From Pseudomonas knackmussii B13 (GTDB lineage: Bacteria; Pseudomonadota; Gammaproteobacteria; Pseudomonadales; Pseudomonadaceae): DNA of 64,000 nucleotides. Each line of letters begins with the position of its first letter. The stretch's first letter is position 1. Shown in pieces: positions 53,694 to 61,852 of this stretch. A program made the translations under genes and the position numbers. The stretch covers positions 1,116,001 through 1,180,000 of the forward strand of contig NZ_HG322950.1 in assembly GCF_000689415.1 (NCBI RefSeq), in the 5' to 3' direction. The notes below the pieces were generated by a model that worked only from the letters and a program-made list of their open reading frames with translations, did not search any database and had not been told where the DNA came from.

Positions 53694-54401
53694 ATGAACA
53701 CCCGTGGCCTGCTCGACCAACTGCTCAAATCCGGCCAGGACCTGCTGCAGAACAAGGCCCTCGGCCAGTCCGAGGACCGCCGTTCTCCCGGCAAGGGCCT
53801 GGACGTTTCCAGCCTGCTCTCCGGCGCCGGCGGCGGTGCCCTGGCGGCCGGAGCCCTCGGCCTGCTGCTGGGCAGCAAGAAGGCGCGCAAGGTCGGCGGC
53901 AAGGTCGTCACCTACGGCGGCCTGGCCGCTCTGGGCGTGCTTGCCTACAAGGCCTACGGCAACTGGCAGCGCCAGCAGGCCAGCGCGCCGCGCGGCGAAC
54001 CGCAGACCCTCGACCGCCTGCCGCCGGCGGAAGTGGAAGTGCACAGCCAGGCGATCCTCACTGCGCTGGTGGCAGCGGCCAAGGCCGACGGCCATATAGA
54101 CGCGCGCGAACGCCATCTCATCGACGGCGAGATCGCCAAGCTCACCAGCGACGGCCAACTGCAGGACTGGCTCGACCGCGAGCTGGCCAAGCCGCTCGAC
54201 CCGCGCGAGGTGGCGCGTGCCGCGCGCAGCGGCGAAATGGCCGCCGAGATGTACCTGGCCAGCCTGCTGATGGTCGACGAGGAGAGCTACATGGAGCGCG
54301 CCTACCTCGACGAACTGGCGCGCCAGCTGAGCCTCGACCCGGCCCTCAAGGCCGAGCTGGAAAGCCAGGCCAGCCGCGCCCTGCAAGCCGCCCAGGGCTG
54401 A
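53694..54401 (+). CDS. DUF533 (YebE/TerB-like) protein, first copy
   Basis: 235 aa. MNTRGLLDQLLKSGQDLLQN, then a glycine-rich hydrophobic part (GAGGGALAAGALGLLLGSKK, VTYGGLAALGVLAYKAYGNW) with one or two membrane-like segments. From about residue 115 lies the TerB-like helical domain: AILTALVAAAKADGHIDARE with EMAAEMYLASLLMVD. The acidic positions of TerB metal sites (AKADG, D-x-R-E) are kept. It is the first of two tandem paralogues, 85 nt apart. Function unknown. Confidence 0.85.
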   Translation: MNTRGLLDQLLKSGQDLLQNKALGQSEDRRSPGKGLDVSSLLSGAGGGALAAGALGLLLGSKKARKVGGKVVTYGGLAALGVLAYKAYGNWQRQQASAPRGEPQTLDRLPPAEVEVHSQAILTALVAAAKADGHIDARERHLIDGEIAKLTSDGQLQDWLDRELAKPLDPREVARAARSGEMAAEMYLASLLMVDEESYMERAYLDELARQLSLDPALKAELESQASRALQAAQG

Positions 54402-54486
54402 GCTGCGAGCCCCGGCTGGACGGTCATGGCGCAAACGCCAGCCGGGACTATCGTTGCCTGACCGCAACCACGGCGAGGGCGCCGCC

Positions 54487-55203
54487 ATGAACACCACCGA
54501 TCTGCTCGAACAACTTCTGCAAGCCGGCCAGGGCTCGATGGCGCAACAGGGCGGCGGAGGCGGCGGAATGGGCGGCCTTGGCGGGTTGCTCGGTGGTTTG
54601 CTGGGCGGCGCTTCCGGCGGTGGCGGTTCGAGTGGCGGCCTCGGAGGGCTGGGCGACGTACTTGGCAGCGTGCTGGGCGGAGGTGGCAGCCCACAGGGGC
54701 GCTCGTCAGGCGGTGGCACCAACTACGCCATGCTCGCCTCCCTAGGCATGATGGCGTTCCAGGCCTACCAGAGCTGGCAGCGGCAACAGCAGTCGGCCGC
54801 GCCGCAACAGGCGCCACGCACCGTCGACCAGCTTTCCGGCGACGACGCCGAAGCCCACAGCCACGCCATCCTTATCGCCCTGATCGCCGCCGCCAAAGCC
54901 GATGGGCGCATCGACGACAAGGAAAAACAGGCGATCTACGCCGAGATCAACCGCCATGCCGGCGAGCCCGAACTGCAGTCCTGGCTCGATCAAGAAGTGC
55001 AGAAGCCCCTCGATGCCGCCGACGTGGCCCAGGCCGCACAGGGCGAAGCGGGCCTCGCCGCCGAGATGTACCTGGCCAGCGTGATGCTGGTGGACGACCA
55101 GCAGGACGCCGAACGCAACTACCTCGACGAACTGGCCTACCAGCTGGGGCTGGACCCGACGCTGCAGGCGCACCTGGAAGACCAGGCCAAAGGCCAAGCC
55201 TGA
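54487..55203 (+). CDS. DUF533 (YebE/TerB-like) protein, second copy
   Basis: 238 aa from ATG 54487. Same layout as the preceding gene: MNTTDLLEQLLQAGQGSMAQ, a very glycine-rich linker (GGLGGLLGGLLGGASGGGGS), LASLGMMAFQAYQSWQRQQQ, then the TerB-like domain (AILIALIAAAKADGRIDDKE, LAAEMYLASVMLVDDQQDAE). The glycine-rich linker is much longer than in copy one, suggesting divergence after duplication. Function unknown. Confidence 0.85.
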   Translation: MNTTDLLEQLLQAGQGSMAQQGGGGGGMGGLGGLLGGLLGGASGGGGSSGGLGGLGDVLGSVLGGGGSPQGRSSGGGTNYAMLASLGMMAFQAYQSWQRQQQSAAPQQAPRTVDQLSGDDAEAHSHAILIALIAAAKADGRIDDKEKQAIYAEINRHAGEPELQSWLDQEVQKPLDAADVAQAAQGEAGLAAEMYLASVMLVDDQQDAERNYLDELAYQLGLDPTLQAHLEDQAKGQA

Positions 55204-55237
55204 ATCCCCCTGTGGGATCGCGCGTTCAACCCTCGCT

Positions 55238-55284
55238 GTAGGAGCGGGCCATGCCCGCGATTCGCGCGCGTGGCGCGCTCCTAC
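55238..55284. repeat. REP-like hairpin
   Basis: gtaggagcgggccatgcccg followed by the mirrored cgcgcgtggcgcgctcctac. The inverse half is changed from the usual ggatccgctcctac to ggcgcgctcctac. Downstream of the DUF533 pair. Confidence 0.75.
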
Positions 55285-55334
55285 AATGTCCTCGGCAGGC
55301 GAATGGCCACCTTGTGTTTATCCGCCAACCCGCC

Positions 55335-55562
55335 TCACGCCGGCCGCACCAGCCTCTCCACCAGCCGCCGGGTCAGCGGCGAGATCAGCAGCACCAGCGG
55401 AAAGGCCAGCGCCCACGCCGAGAGCCAGCCGCCCATCCACAGGCTCGCGAAGTTCGGCACCAGCCCCATCGTGCGGAAGGTGGCGACGCCGCTGACCATC
55501 AGCGACATCACTCCCGAGAGAATCAGCGCGAACAGCAGCGGCGCGTAGCGACGGGCGATCAT
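55335..55562 (-). CDS. DUF2798 small membrane protein
   Basis: 75 aa. Two hydrophobic helices (YAPLLFALILSGVMSLMVSG and WLSAWALAFPLVLLISPLTR), the DUF2798 pattern. It overlaps the flavodoxin-like gene by ATGA, so it is translationally coupled and the last gene of the MerR-linked operon. Function unknown. Confidence 0.8.
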   Translation of the reverse strand: MIARRYAPLLFALILSGVMSLMVSGVATFRTMGLVPNFASLWMGGWLSAWALAFPLVLLISPLTRRLVERLVRPA

Positions 55563-56152
55563 GCCAGCACCTCCTGGGCGATCCCGGCGGGCTGGCCCTG
55601 GTGCAGGCGCATCAAGGTGTCGGCGAAGTTGCGGCCGAACAGCCGCGCCGTACGGATATCCCCGGCGGGGAAGGCATGCCCCGGCGAGCCCTTGTCGGCC
55701 TGGGCCATCAGCCCGGTCCAGGAGCCGAGGCGGTTGGCCGCTTCCTCGTAAGGCACGCCCAGGTGCTGCTCGGGCAGGATCGGATTGCCGACCCAGAGCA
55801 TCCCGTGCTGCATGCAGAAGGTGAACAGCGACATCAGCGTCGACTGCTTGTCACCGGCCGGCAGCGCCGAAACGGTGAAGCCGGAGGCCAGCCGCCCCTG
55901 CAGCAGCTGCTTGCTCCACAGGCGCCCGGTCGAGTCCATGAAAGCCTTCAGCGGCGCGGAAACGCCGCCCAGGTAGGTGGGCGAACCGAGGATGAAACCG
56001 TCGAAGCGCAGCAGCGCATCCGCTTCGGTGGCCTGCGCCGGCAACAGGTGTGCGCGGACGCAGCCGGTTTCCTCGAGGCCAGCGGCTATGTGTTCGGCGA
56101 TGTGCTGGGTGTGCCCCTGGGCACTGTGGTAGATCACGGCGACTTGCTTCAT
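55559..56152 (-). CDS. Flavodoxin-fold NAD(P)H oxidoreductase (WrbA-like)
   Basis: 197 aa. The FMN phosphate loop YHSAQGHTQHIAEHIAAGLE and the flavin-binding GSPTYLGGVSAPLKAFMDST are typical of the WrbA/NmrA-type flavodoxin family. KQLLQGRLASGFTVSALPAG and the following GDKQSTLMSL fit WrbA-like quinone reductases. It lies in an operon between the DUF2938 and DUF2798 genes under a predicted MerR promoter, suggesting a response to redox or metal stress. Confidence 0.85.
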   Translation of the reverse strand: MKQVAVIYHSAQGHTQHIAEHIAAGLEETGCVRAHLLPAQATEADALLRFDGFILGSPTYLGGVSAPLKAFMDSTGRLWSKQLLQGRLASGFTVSALPAGDKQSTLMSLFTFCMQHGMLWVGNPILPEQHLGVPYEEAANRLGSWTGLMAQADKGSPGHAFPAGDIRTARLFGRNFADTLMRLHQGQPAGIAQEVLA

Positions 56153-56186
56153 GGCGAAACTCCGATGGGGTGGGACGAGCGAGGGT

Positions 56187-56684
56187 TCAGGCCAGCAACC
56201 AGGCGCAGGGCAGGGCGGCGAGGTACAGGCCGAGGCCGAACACGCCGTGGTTGGCCAGGCTGCGCAGGCAGTTGGCGCGTGGCGTCGGCGTCTTGCGGGC
56301 GAGCAGGCCGGCGCCCATGGCCGGCTGGATCAGCAGCAGCGGCACGGCGACAGTGGCCAGGCCGACTACGAGGGCGGGCAGCAGGCTCGGGCTGCGCCCC
56401 CAGGCAAGGCCTTCGATGGCGAGCAACAGGGCGGCGAAGGCGATGCCGGTGACGTAGTGCATCAGCCAGCCCAGCGCGAGTTCGCCGCGCACTGGCTCGG
56501 CGCGGGCAATGGCGGTGTGCCGTACCTGGCCGCGTAGCGCGTGACCGACCCAGCGGCCGATGAAGGCCATGCTCAGTGTCTGCACGCCGACGCGCTTGAG
56601 GAACATCAGCCAGGCATCCATGACGGCGGTGGCGCCGATGCCGATGAGCGTGGAAAGCAGGATGAATTGCATGATGGAAGCCAT
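56187..56684 (-). CDS. DUF2938 membrane protein
   Basis: 165 aa, with about four membrane helices (FILLSTLIGIGATAVMDAWL, LGWLMHYVTGIAFAALLLAI, LLPALVVGLATVAVPLLLIQ). The N-terminus with conserved Asp and Trp (VMDAWLMFLKR) fits DUF2938. First gene of the operon, with GAGGTG upstream of its ATG at 56684, directly below the MerR-type promoter. Function unknown. Confidence 0.8.
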   Translation of the reverse strand: MASIMQFILLSTLIGIGATAVMDAWLMFLKRVGVQTLSMAFIGRWVGHALRGQVRHTAIARAEPVRGELALGWLMHYVTGIAFAALLLAIEGLAWGRSPSLLPALVVGLATVAVPLLLIQPAMGAGLLARKTPTPRANCLRSLANHGVFGLGLYLAALPCAWLLA

Positions 56685-56726
56685 GGGACACCTCGTTCCG
56701 ATTGACCGTTGCGGGCTTTCGGGATC

Positions 56727-56757
56727 ACCCTACAAGTTCAAGTGAACTTGAGGTCAA
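56727..56757 (-). promoter_or_regulatory. MerR-type promoter with 19-bp spacer and operator palindrome
   Basis: On the minus strand, TTGACC (56757-56752) and TAGGGT (56732-56727) are separated by 19 bp. An exact 8-2-8 palindrome (CAAGTTCA-AG-TGAACTTG, 56733-56750) fills the spacer except for one base. This is the MerR-family arrangement, in which the activator shortens the spacer by bending DNA. It points at the DUF2938-flavodoxin-DUF2798 operon. Confidence 0.8.
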
Positions 56758-56767
56758 GAGGTATTCG

Positions 56768-57202
56768 ATGGATATCGCACAGGTGGCCCGACGCTCCGGA
56801 GTACCGGCCTCGACCCTGCGCTTCTACGAGGAAAAGGGCCTGATCGTCTCCCTCGCCAAGCCCGGTGAGCGGCGTTACTTCGGCCCGCACATCCTCGACC
56901 AGCTGGCGCTGATCTCCCTCGGCCAGGCGGCCGGCTTCAGCCTCGAGGAAATCCGCGCGATGTTCGGCCCGGGCGGCACGCCGGACCTCGACCGCAAGCT
57001 GCTCGCGGCCAAGGCCGACGAACTCGACGCCAGCATCCGCCGCCTGCAAGCCATGAGCCGCGGCCTGCGCCACGCCGCCGCCTGCCCGGCGCCCAGCCAC
57101 GCCGAATGCCCGACCTTCCAGCGCCTGGTCAGGGCTGCAGCCAGCAAGGCCCTGGAGCGCAAGGGCCAACGCCGCAAACCAGGCAGCAAGCTGGCGCCGT
57201 AG
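56768..57202 (+). CDS. MerR-family transcriptional regulator
   Basis: 144 aa from ATG 56768 (AGAGGT upstream). N-terminal winged HTH: MDIAQVARRSGVPASTLRFY, EEKGLIVSLAKPGERRYFGP; then a dimerisation helix. The C-terminal ACPAPSHAECPTF is a C-x7-CP loop resembling the metal loop of CueR (ACPGDDSADCP). At the CueR Ser77 position a proline is found, so the metal class is unclear. The palindrome upstream would serve both its own gene and the divergent operon. Confidence 0.87.
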   Translation: MDIAQVARRSGVPASTLRFYEEKGLIVSLAKPGERRYFGPHILDQLALISLGQAAGFSLEEIRAMFGPGGTPDLDRKLLAAKADELDASIRRLQAMSRGLRHAAACPAPSHAECPTFQRLVRAAASKALERKGQRRKPGSKLAP

Positions 57203-57300
57203 GATGGGATGAGCGCAGCGAATCCCATGCTGAAGGGCTCTGCGCACCGCAGGCATGGCCCTCTGCGCGGGTGATTTCGCGGATAACAGCCGCTCCTACA
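57200..57300. repeat. Spacer with two short repeat types
   Basis: gtaggatgggatgagcgcag opens a GTAGGATGGG-type repeat. A REP-like half (cgcggataacagccgctcct) plus ac closes it. Lies between MerR and the convergent cytochrome c gene; no terminator with a T-run is apparent. Confidence 0.55.
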
Positions 57301-57326
57301 GGGTGGCTACGAGTTTGCCGCGTGCG

Positions 57327-57755
57327 CTAGTTCAGTACCTGCAGGTACTTCTGGATCGCCTCGACTTCCGACTTGGTCGGCAACTTGCCGTGGTCCTGGC
57401 TGAATCCCGACGTGCCCCAGTGCGGCATCTCCCCGCTCAGCGGGTTGCCGTTGTCGTCGACGCCCTTCAGCACGGCACGCTCGAAGAGTTCTGTCGTCCA
57501 GTCGGAGGCCTTGCCGACCAGTTTCGGTCCCTGGATCGGCATCTTGCCCGGGCCCGTTGCCGACGGGGTGTCCGGGCCATTCATCAGACCGCCCGCGCCG
57601 CGCTTTGCAATGCCCAGTTGGATGCTGCCGCCCATGCCGCCCGCCCCATGGCACTGGCTGCAGTTGTCGCGGTAGAGGGTGGCCCCATCCGGCGTGGCCG
57701 CAAGGCAGAAGGGCGCGCTTAACAGCACTGCGAGAGCAAGACAGGTGGCTTTCAT
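57327..57755 (-). CDS. Periplasmic c-type cytochrome
   Basis: 142 aa from ATG 57755, with GGAGG upstream. Signal peptide MKATCLALAVLLSAPFCLAA. One heme-binding motif: C32-S-Q-C35-H36 in RDNCSQCHGAGGMGG. Candidate axial Met residues are in GPGKMPIQGP and SGEMPHWG. A small electron carrier; the end ...SEVEAIQKYLQVLN is the usual C-terminal helix. Partner enzymes are not in the window. Confidence 0.88.
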   Translation of the reverse strand: MKATCLALAVLLSAPFCLAATPDGATLYRDNCSQCHGAGGMGGSIQLGIAKRGAGGLMNGPDTPSATGPGKMPIQGPKLVGKASDWTTELFERAVLKGVDDNGNPLSGEMPHWGTSGFSQDHGKLPTKSEVEAIQKYLQVLN

Positions 57756-58180
57756 GGGAGGCCTCCGGACCCTGTGGCGAATGCCATCCGCTGGCCTGGC
57801 GGGAGTGCGCACCGGATCCACGGGTACGCGATGCATGGGGCTCTGCGCGACGAAAGAAGGGCTGTGCTGCGACAAGCAGTGCACCCCGGATGAACCGGGG
57901 CACACGAGGACGGCAGTGCGGGGAACCACCGCCCTGCACCTGCAGGCATCCAGTCCGTTCCGTGCACTTTCGATACTACCGACGGCCAACCCTGCGTTCT
58001 TGATCGGCATCAACAAGCAGGAATGCGCTTTGCCTGCGCGTGCTGGCGCAAGAGGAAAAACCGATGCCATTGCGCCCAACGGCACCACCTGACGAAAGCG
58101 CAGCGACGGCCAGGATGCGCCGGCCCTGCAGGAGCGGACCTTGCCCGCGATTCGCGCGCATGGCGGCGCTCCCGCCGGTG
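57756..58180. other. Intergenic region, cytochrome c / ChaC
   Basis: 425 bp upstream of the cytochrome c gene, downstream of chaC. It contains at 58128-58165 a degenerate REP-like copy (gcaggagcggaccttgcccg then ggcggcgctcc). The rest has no recognisable gene; short frames across it look like chance frames of GC-rich DNA. Confidence 0.5.
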
Positions 58181-58861
58181 TCACCCGATCGCATGCAGTT
58201 TGCGCAGCTCCACCGCCATCAGCTTCTGGATCTGCCAGAGGTTGCGGTCGCGGATGCCGCATTCCTCCAGCTTGCCGATGGTGTTGAACGCGTACATTGC
58301 CGCCGAACCCCAGTGCCCCGCCGCGCGGGAGAGCACGTTGGCCACCTCTGGCAGCGGCAGGCGGCCGGCGTAGGCGTTGCCCTGCGGAAGCGCCACGAAG
58401 GCGAGGGCCTTCAGCTTGCCTTCCGCCGTCTCGACGTTGAGCCAGCGCGGGACGTTGGTGGGTGGGTTGGCGTCGATCTCGCGCTTGAGCAACTGCACGA
58501 TCTGCCCGTGGTGATCGCCCGACGGCAGGCGGAAAGCGAGGCCCACGCAGGTGCCGCCGCGGTCGAGCGCCAGCATCAGCGCCGGCAGCTCGCGGGTGCC
58601 GCGCCAGCGCGTCAGCTTCAGGCAGAAGGAACGATGCCAACCCTTGGCCACGGCGCGGCGCTGTTCGGCTATCGAGAACTCCGGGTTCCAGATCAGCGAG
58701 CCATAGGCGAACACCCACAACTGCTCCGGACTGTGTTCGGCCAGCACGGCCGTCGCCATCTGCTCGAACTCCGCATCGGAGTGCTCGCTGGTGCCCGGCT
58801 CGGGCCCGGGGTCGGGCTCCGTGCGTTCGACCAGGGCGACGAGGTCGGCGGTCAATTCCAT
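58181..58861 (-). CDS. Gamma-glutamylcyclotransferase (ChaC-like)
   Basis: 226 aa. LWVFAYGSLIWNPEFSIAEQ is the substrate-binding loop (YGSLIW), and GLAFRLP / LNVETAEGKLKALAF follow the ChaC pattern. The catalytic Glu is probably in the N-terminal half of the latter region. ChaC-type enzymes degrade glutathione to 5-oxoproline and Cys-Gly. The acidic N-terminus (VERTEPDPGPEPGTSEHSDA) is an added extension. Monocistronic. Confidence 0.87.
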   Translation of the reverse strand: MELTADLVALVERTEPDPGPEPGTSEHSDAEFEQMATAVLAEHSPEQLWVFAYGSLIWNPEFSIAEQRRAVAKGWHRSFCLKLTRWRGTRELPALMLALDRGGTCVGLAFRLPSGDHHGQIVQLLKREIDANPPTNVPRWLNVETAEGKLKALAFVALPQGNAYAGRLPLPEVANVLSRAAGHWGSAAMYAFNTIGKLEECGIRDRNLWQIQKLMAVELRKLHAIG

Positions 58862-59101
58862 GGTGTTCCCCTGCGCGCGCGTGGACTCGGGAAACCTTAG
58901 CCACTGCCGCCGTTGCCATCTCCGCCGGCCGATGTGTGGCCGCGTGCGGGCTTCCGCCGAGTGGCATGCGCGCTGTCATGAAATGAAAAGCCGTTGTCGT
59001 CCAATGAAAAAACCAAACGCTGGCGGCTGTTCACTATTTCAGCGATTTAGAACTGTCGTACTCGCTCGAAGCTCCCGTTTCCGGCGAGGTTGTCCCTCAA
59101 G

Positions 59102-59914
59102 TTGTACAAGGGTTTCACTCTGATTTCCGCGCGTTCTACATGGCAGCAGAACCTGCTTCTGCTGGCCGGTTTGCTATTCGTTTTCCCGCCCGCCGTATCG
59201 GCGAACAATGCGCCGAGCCCGGTCCTGCGCGTCTGCATCGCCGACCAGGATGTCCCTCCCTTCAGCTACGCCCATTCCGAAAGCCAGGTGCAGCAGGCAC
59301 TGCGCGCGGCCGCCCGCCGTCACGGCTGGCAGGTGGACTACCGCGTGCGCCCCTGGCTGCGCTGCCAGGTGGAGCTGAGCGCCGGCAAGTTCGATGCGCT
59401 GATCCCCATCGCCCCCGCCGAACACAACCTGCAAGCCTTCGTCTTCCCCATGCGCGACGGCAAACCCGACCCGTCCCGCGCGCTGGGAGCAGTGCGCGCC
59501 GTGGCGGCGCGCCAGGTCGGCAGCGGCGCCAACTGGGATGGCCAGCAGTTCAGCGGTGTGCAGGGCCCCGTGATCTACCTGCAGGGGATGCAGGCGCTGA
59601 GCGAGCAGTTCACCCATGCCGGCGTCGCCGCTGCCAGTACGCGAACCTCGGTGGACATGGTGCGCATGCTGCTCGCCGGGCGTACCAACCTGGTCGTGGA
59701 TGTCGAGCCGCGCTTGCGCCGGACCCTCGAAGCAGCAGGCGCCAGCGAGCGCGTGCAGATCCTTCCGCAAGTGGTGCTGGAGCGCGACGTCTACCTGGCG
59801 GTCAGCCCGCCCTTCTACCGGCAGCACAAGGGCTTCGTCGAAGGTATCTGGCGCGAAACCGCCGGCGCCGACATGCAGGCGGGCGACGCCGGACCGCTCG
59901 CCGGCCCCGAATAG
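59102..59914 (+). CDS. Periplasmic solute-binding-like protein
   Basis: 270 aa if TTG 59102 is used (GAGG 12 nt upstream); a TTG at 59090 is the longer alternative. No ATG start gives the signal peptide NLLLLAGLLFVFPPAVSA. The mature part, VLRVCIADQDVPPFSYAHSE to YLAVSPPFYRQHKGFVEGIW, has the type-II (SBP_bac_3-like) fold; VDMVRMLLAGRTNLVVDVEP marks its second lobe. No ABC permease is adjacent, so it may be a sensor or orphan binding protein. The start is uncertain. Confidence 0.75.
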   Translation: MYKGFTLISARSTWQQNLLLLAGLLFVFPPAVSANNAPSPVLRVCIADQDVPPFSYAHSESQVQQALRAAARRHGWQVDYRVRPWLRCQVELSAGKFDALIPIAPAEHNLQAFVFPMRDGKPDPSRALGAVRAVAARQVGSGANWDGQQFSGVQGPVIYLQGMQALSEQFTHAGVAAASTRTSVDMVRMLLAGRTNLVVDVEPRLRRTLEAAGASERVQILPQVVLERDVYLAVSPPFYRQHKGFVEGIWRETAGADMQAGDAGPLAGPE

Positions 59915-59924
59915 CCAGCCCCTG

Positions 59925-59960
59925 CAGGAGCGAGCTTGCTCGCGAACCTGCGCGCAGCAG
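59925..59960. repeat. REP-like copy, AGGAGCGAGCTTGCTCGCGAA type
   Basis: gcaggagcgagcttgctcgc, followed by gaa, forms a short hairpin; a variant of the GTAGGAGCGG family. Located after the solute-binding-like gene; the rest of the 261-bp gap shows nothing clear. Confidence 0.65.
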
Positions 59961-60175
59961 GCGAGCCTATTTCTCCTTTCGAGCCAAGGCGCGGCATTGG
60001 AGAATCCGGAGCAGCCCAGCGGCTAAAGGCGGAACGAAAGTAGGGTCTTTGCGGTCCCATCCGCTGCATGCCACCTGCCGCTAGCAGTAGCGCTCCGTGA
60101 ATTGCACCGTTCCACTACGCTGCACGGACGCCTCCTGCGCGGGTGCGTCCGCCGTTCAACCTGCAAGGAGGCTTT

Positions 60176-60658
60176 ATGCCCTTCAGCCGTATCACCCTCA
60201 CCACCGCCCTGTTGCTCGCGGGCGCCAGCACCCTGGCCAACGCCGCCAAGCTTGAAGACGTGGCGCCTTACCCGAAGGCCGAGGACGGTTTCACGCGCCA
60301 GGTCATCCACCTGCCGCAGAAAACCCATGAAGAGAACTTCAAGGTCGAAGTGCTGGCCGGCAAGACCCTGACCGTCGACTGCAACCGCCAGCGCCTGGGC
60401 GGCAGCCTGGACGAGAAGACCCTGGAGGGCTGGGGCTACCCCTACTACCGCCTGGAGAAGGTGAGCGGCCCGGCGAGCACGATGATGGCCTGCCCGGACG
60501 GCAAGAAGCAGAGCGCTTTCGTGCCGGTGATCGGCGATGGTTTCCTGTTGCGCTACAACAGCAAGCTGCCGATCGTGATCTACGCGCCCAAGGACGTCGA
60601 AGTGCGTTACCGCATCTGGTCGGCCTCGGAGACCGTCCAGCACGCCCGCGCCGAGTGA
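60176..60658 (+). CDS. eco: Ecotin, serine protease inhibitor
   Basis: 160 aa from ATG 60176, with AAGGAGG upstream. Signal peptide MPFSRITLTTALLLAGASTL followed by ANA-A. The mature part matches ecotin: YPKAEDGFTRQVIHLPQ, FKVEVLAGKTLTVDCN and the reactive-site loop GPASTMMACPDGKKQ (Met-Met as P1-P1'). It dimerises in the periplasm and inhibits trypsin-like proteases including neutrophil elastase. A disulfide links VDCN to MMAC. Confidence 0.94.
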   Translation: MPFSRITLTTALLLAGASTLANAAKLEDVAPYPKAEDGFTRQVIHLPQKTHEENFKVEVLAGKTLTVDCNRQRLGGSLDEKTLEGWGYPYYRLEKVSGPASTMMACPDGKKQSAFVPVIGDGFLLRYNSKLPIVIYAPKDVEVRYRIWSASETVQHARAE

Positions 60659-60819
60659 TCGGCGCTCCGCCGGGGCGTCAGCCTAGAATGGATTGAACCT
60701 GCGGACCCCATGCAGCACCAGGCTTCGAGCCGCAGGCCGTGATGGGGTTCGCTGTGTTCAACCCAGCCCGTGAATGGGGGCTTCGACACCTTCCGCGCGT
60801 TCGAGGAGCGCCGCTGCCC

Positions 60820-61425
60820 ATGCTGCAAAAGAGCGACAGCCGCCGTCACCTGCCGATCTGCATTCTCCTTCTGATGGTCTGGACCTGGGCCGCCATCGCG
60901 CCCTTGAGCCGGCAAGACTGGCTGCTGGAGAACCTGCTGGTGTTCGCCATCGCAGCCGTGCTGCTGGGTACCTATCCGCGCTTCCGCTTCTCTACCCCAT
61001 CCTATTGGCTGTTCGCGGTATTCCTGACCCTTCACCTGTACGGCTCGCACTACACCTATTCGGAAACGCCTTTCGGCTACTGGCTGCAGGAAGTCACCGG
61101 GGCGAGCCGCAACCACTTCGACCGTATCGTCCATTTCGCCTTCGGCCTGTTGCTGGTCTACCCATTGCGCGAATTGCTGGAACGGCTCGCCCGGCCCAGT
61201 GGCGGTTGGCTGGAACTGTGCGCGCTGACCTGGGTCATGGCGCTGAGCAGTCTCTACGAGCAGATCGAGATGCTGACGGCGATGATCGTTGCGCCCGAGT
61301 TGGGCGCGGCCTACCTGGGAACCCAGGGTGACCCATGGGACGCTCAGAAGGACGCGGGACTGGCGATACTTGGCGCGCTCATCGCGCTGGCGATCATTCG
61401 CCTGGCAAAGGCTCGCCGCGCCTAG
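60820..61425 (+). CDS. DUF2238 membrane protein (YjdF-like)
   Basis: 201 aa from ATG 60820 (GAGGAG 12 nt upstream). About six helices. Conserved pieces: LHLYGSHYTYSETPFGYW, NHFDRIVHFAFGLLLVYPLR, SSLYEQIEML and GTQGDPWDAQKDAGLAILGA. These are the DUF2238/YjdF features. Function unknown, though the conserved His/Asp/Glu residues suggest metal binding. Confidence 0.85.
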   Translation: MLQKSDSRRHLPICILLLMVWTWAAIAPLSRQDWLLENLLVFAIAAVLLGTYPRFRFSTPSYWLFAVFLTLHLYGSHYTYSETPFGYWLQEVTGASRNHFDRIVHFAFGLLLVYPLRELLERLARPSGGWLELCALTWVMALSSLYEQIEMLTAMIVAPELGAAYLGTQGDPWDAQKDAGLAILGALIALAIIRLAKARRA

Positions 61426-61852
61426 GGCAAGGTCATACGACAGCCGCATCGACGGTGATGTCGCGAGGACAGGCGCCCGCGCCACCGCCCGCCTGGCGTG
61501 ATGCGTACCCCGGATCTTCTTGATCGAGACACCGACCCGTCGCGGGGCCTGTGGTCGCTCGCGGCTGTCCATATGAACGCCGCAACGCCCCAGGCCTCCT
61601 GGGCGCTCGACGAGTCGGGCGTGCCCGGCGGCATGTTGGCCGTGATGAAGGCTGCCGCGATGCTCATCCGGTGCAGGCCGGTGTCCCAGCCGAACGAGTG
61701 CTTGTGTGCCACAAGGGCGGGAGCAGCGGCTCGCCCAGGGCGCTCTGGCCCTGGCCGTCGCTACTCGTCGGCCGTCCCGGAGGCTGATGCAACATGCGTA
61801 CTCGACTCGCGAACCGTCCGGCACCGGCGGCTGTTCGCGAGCAAGCCCGATC
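61426..61852. other. Intergenic region between YjdF-like and DUF1003 genes
   Basis: 427 bp between convergent genes. No known gene is seen. A REP-like half copy (gttcgcgagcaagcccgatc then ctac) lies at 61833-61856. The frame 61498-61959 (plus, 153 aa) and one on the minus strand (96 aa) have no recognisable homology or ribosome site and are likely chance frames. Confidence 0.5.
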
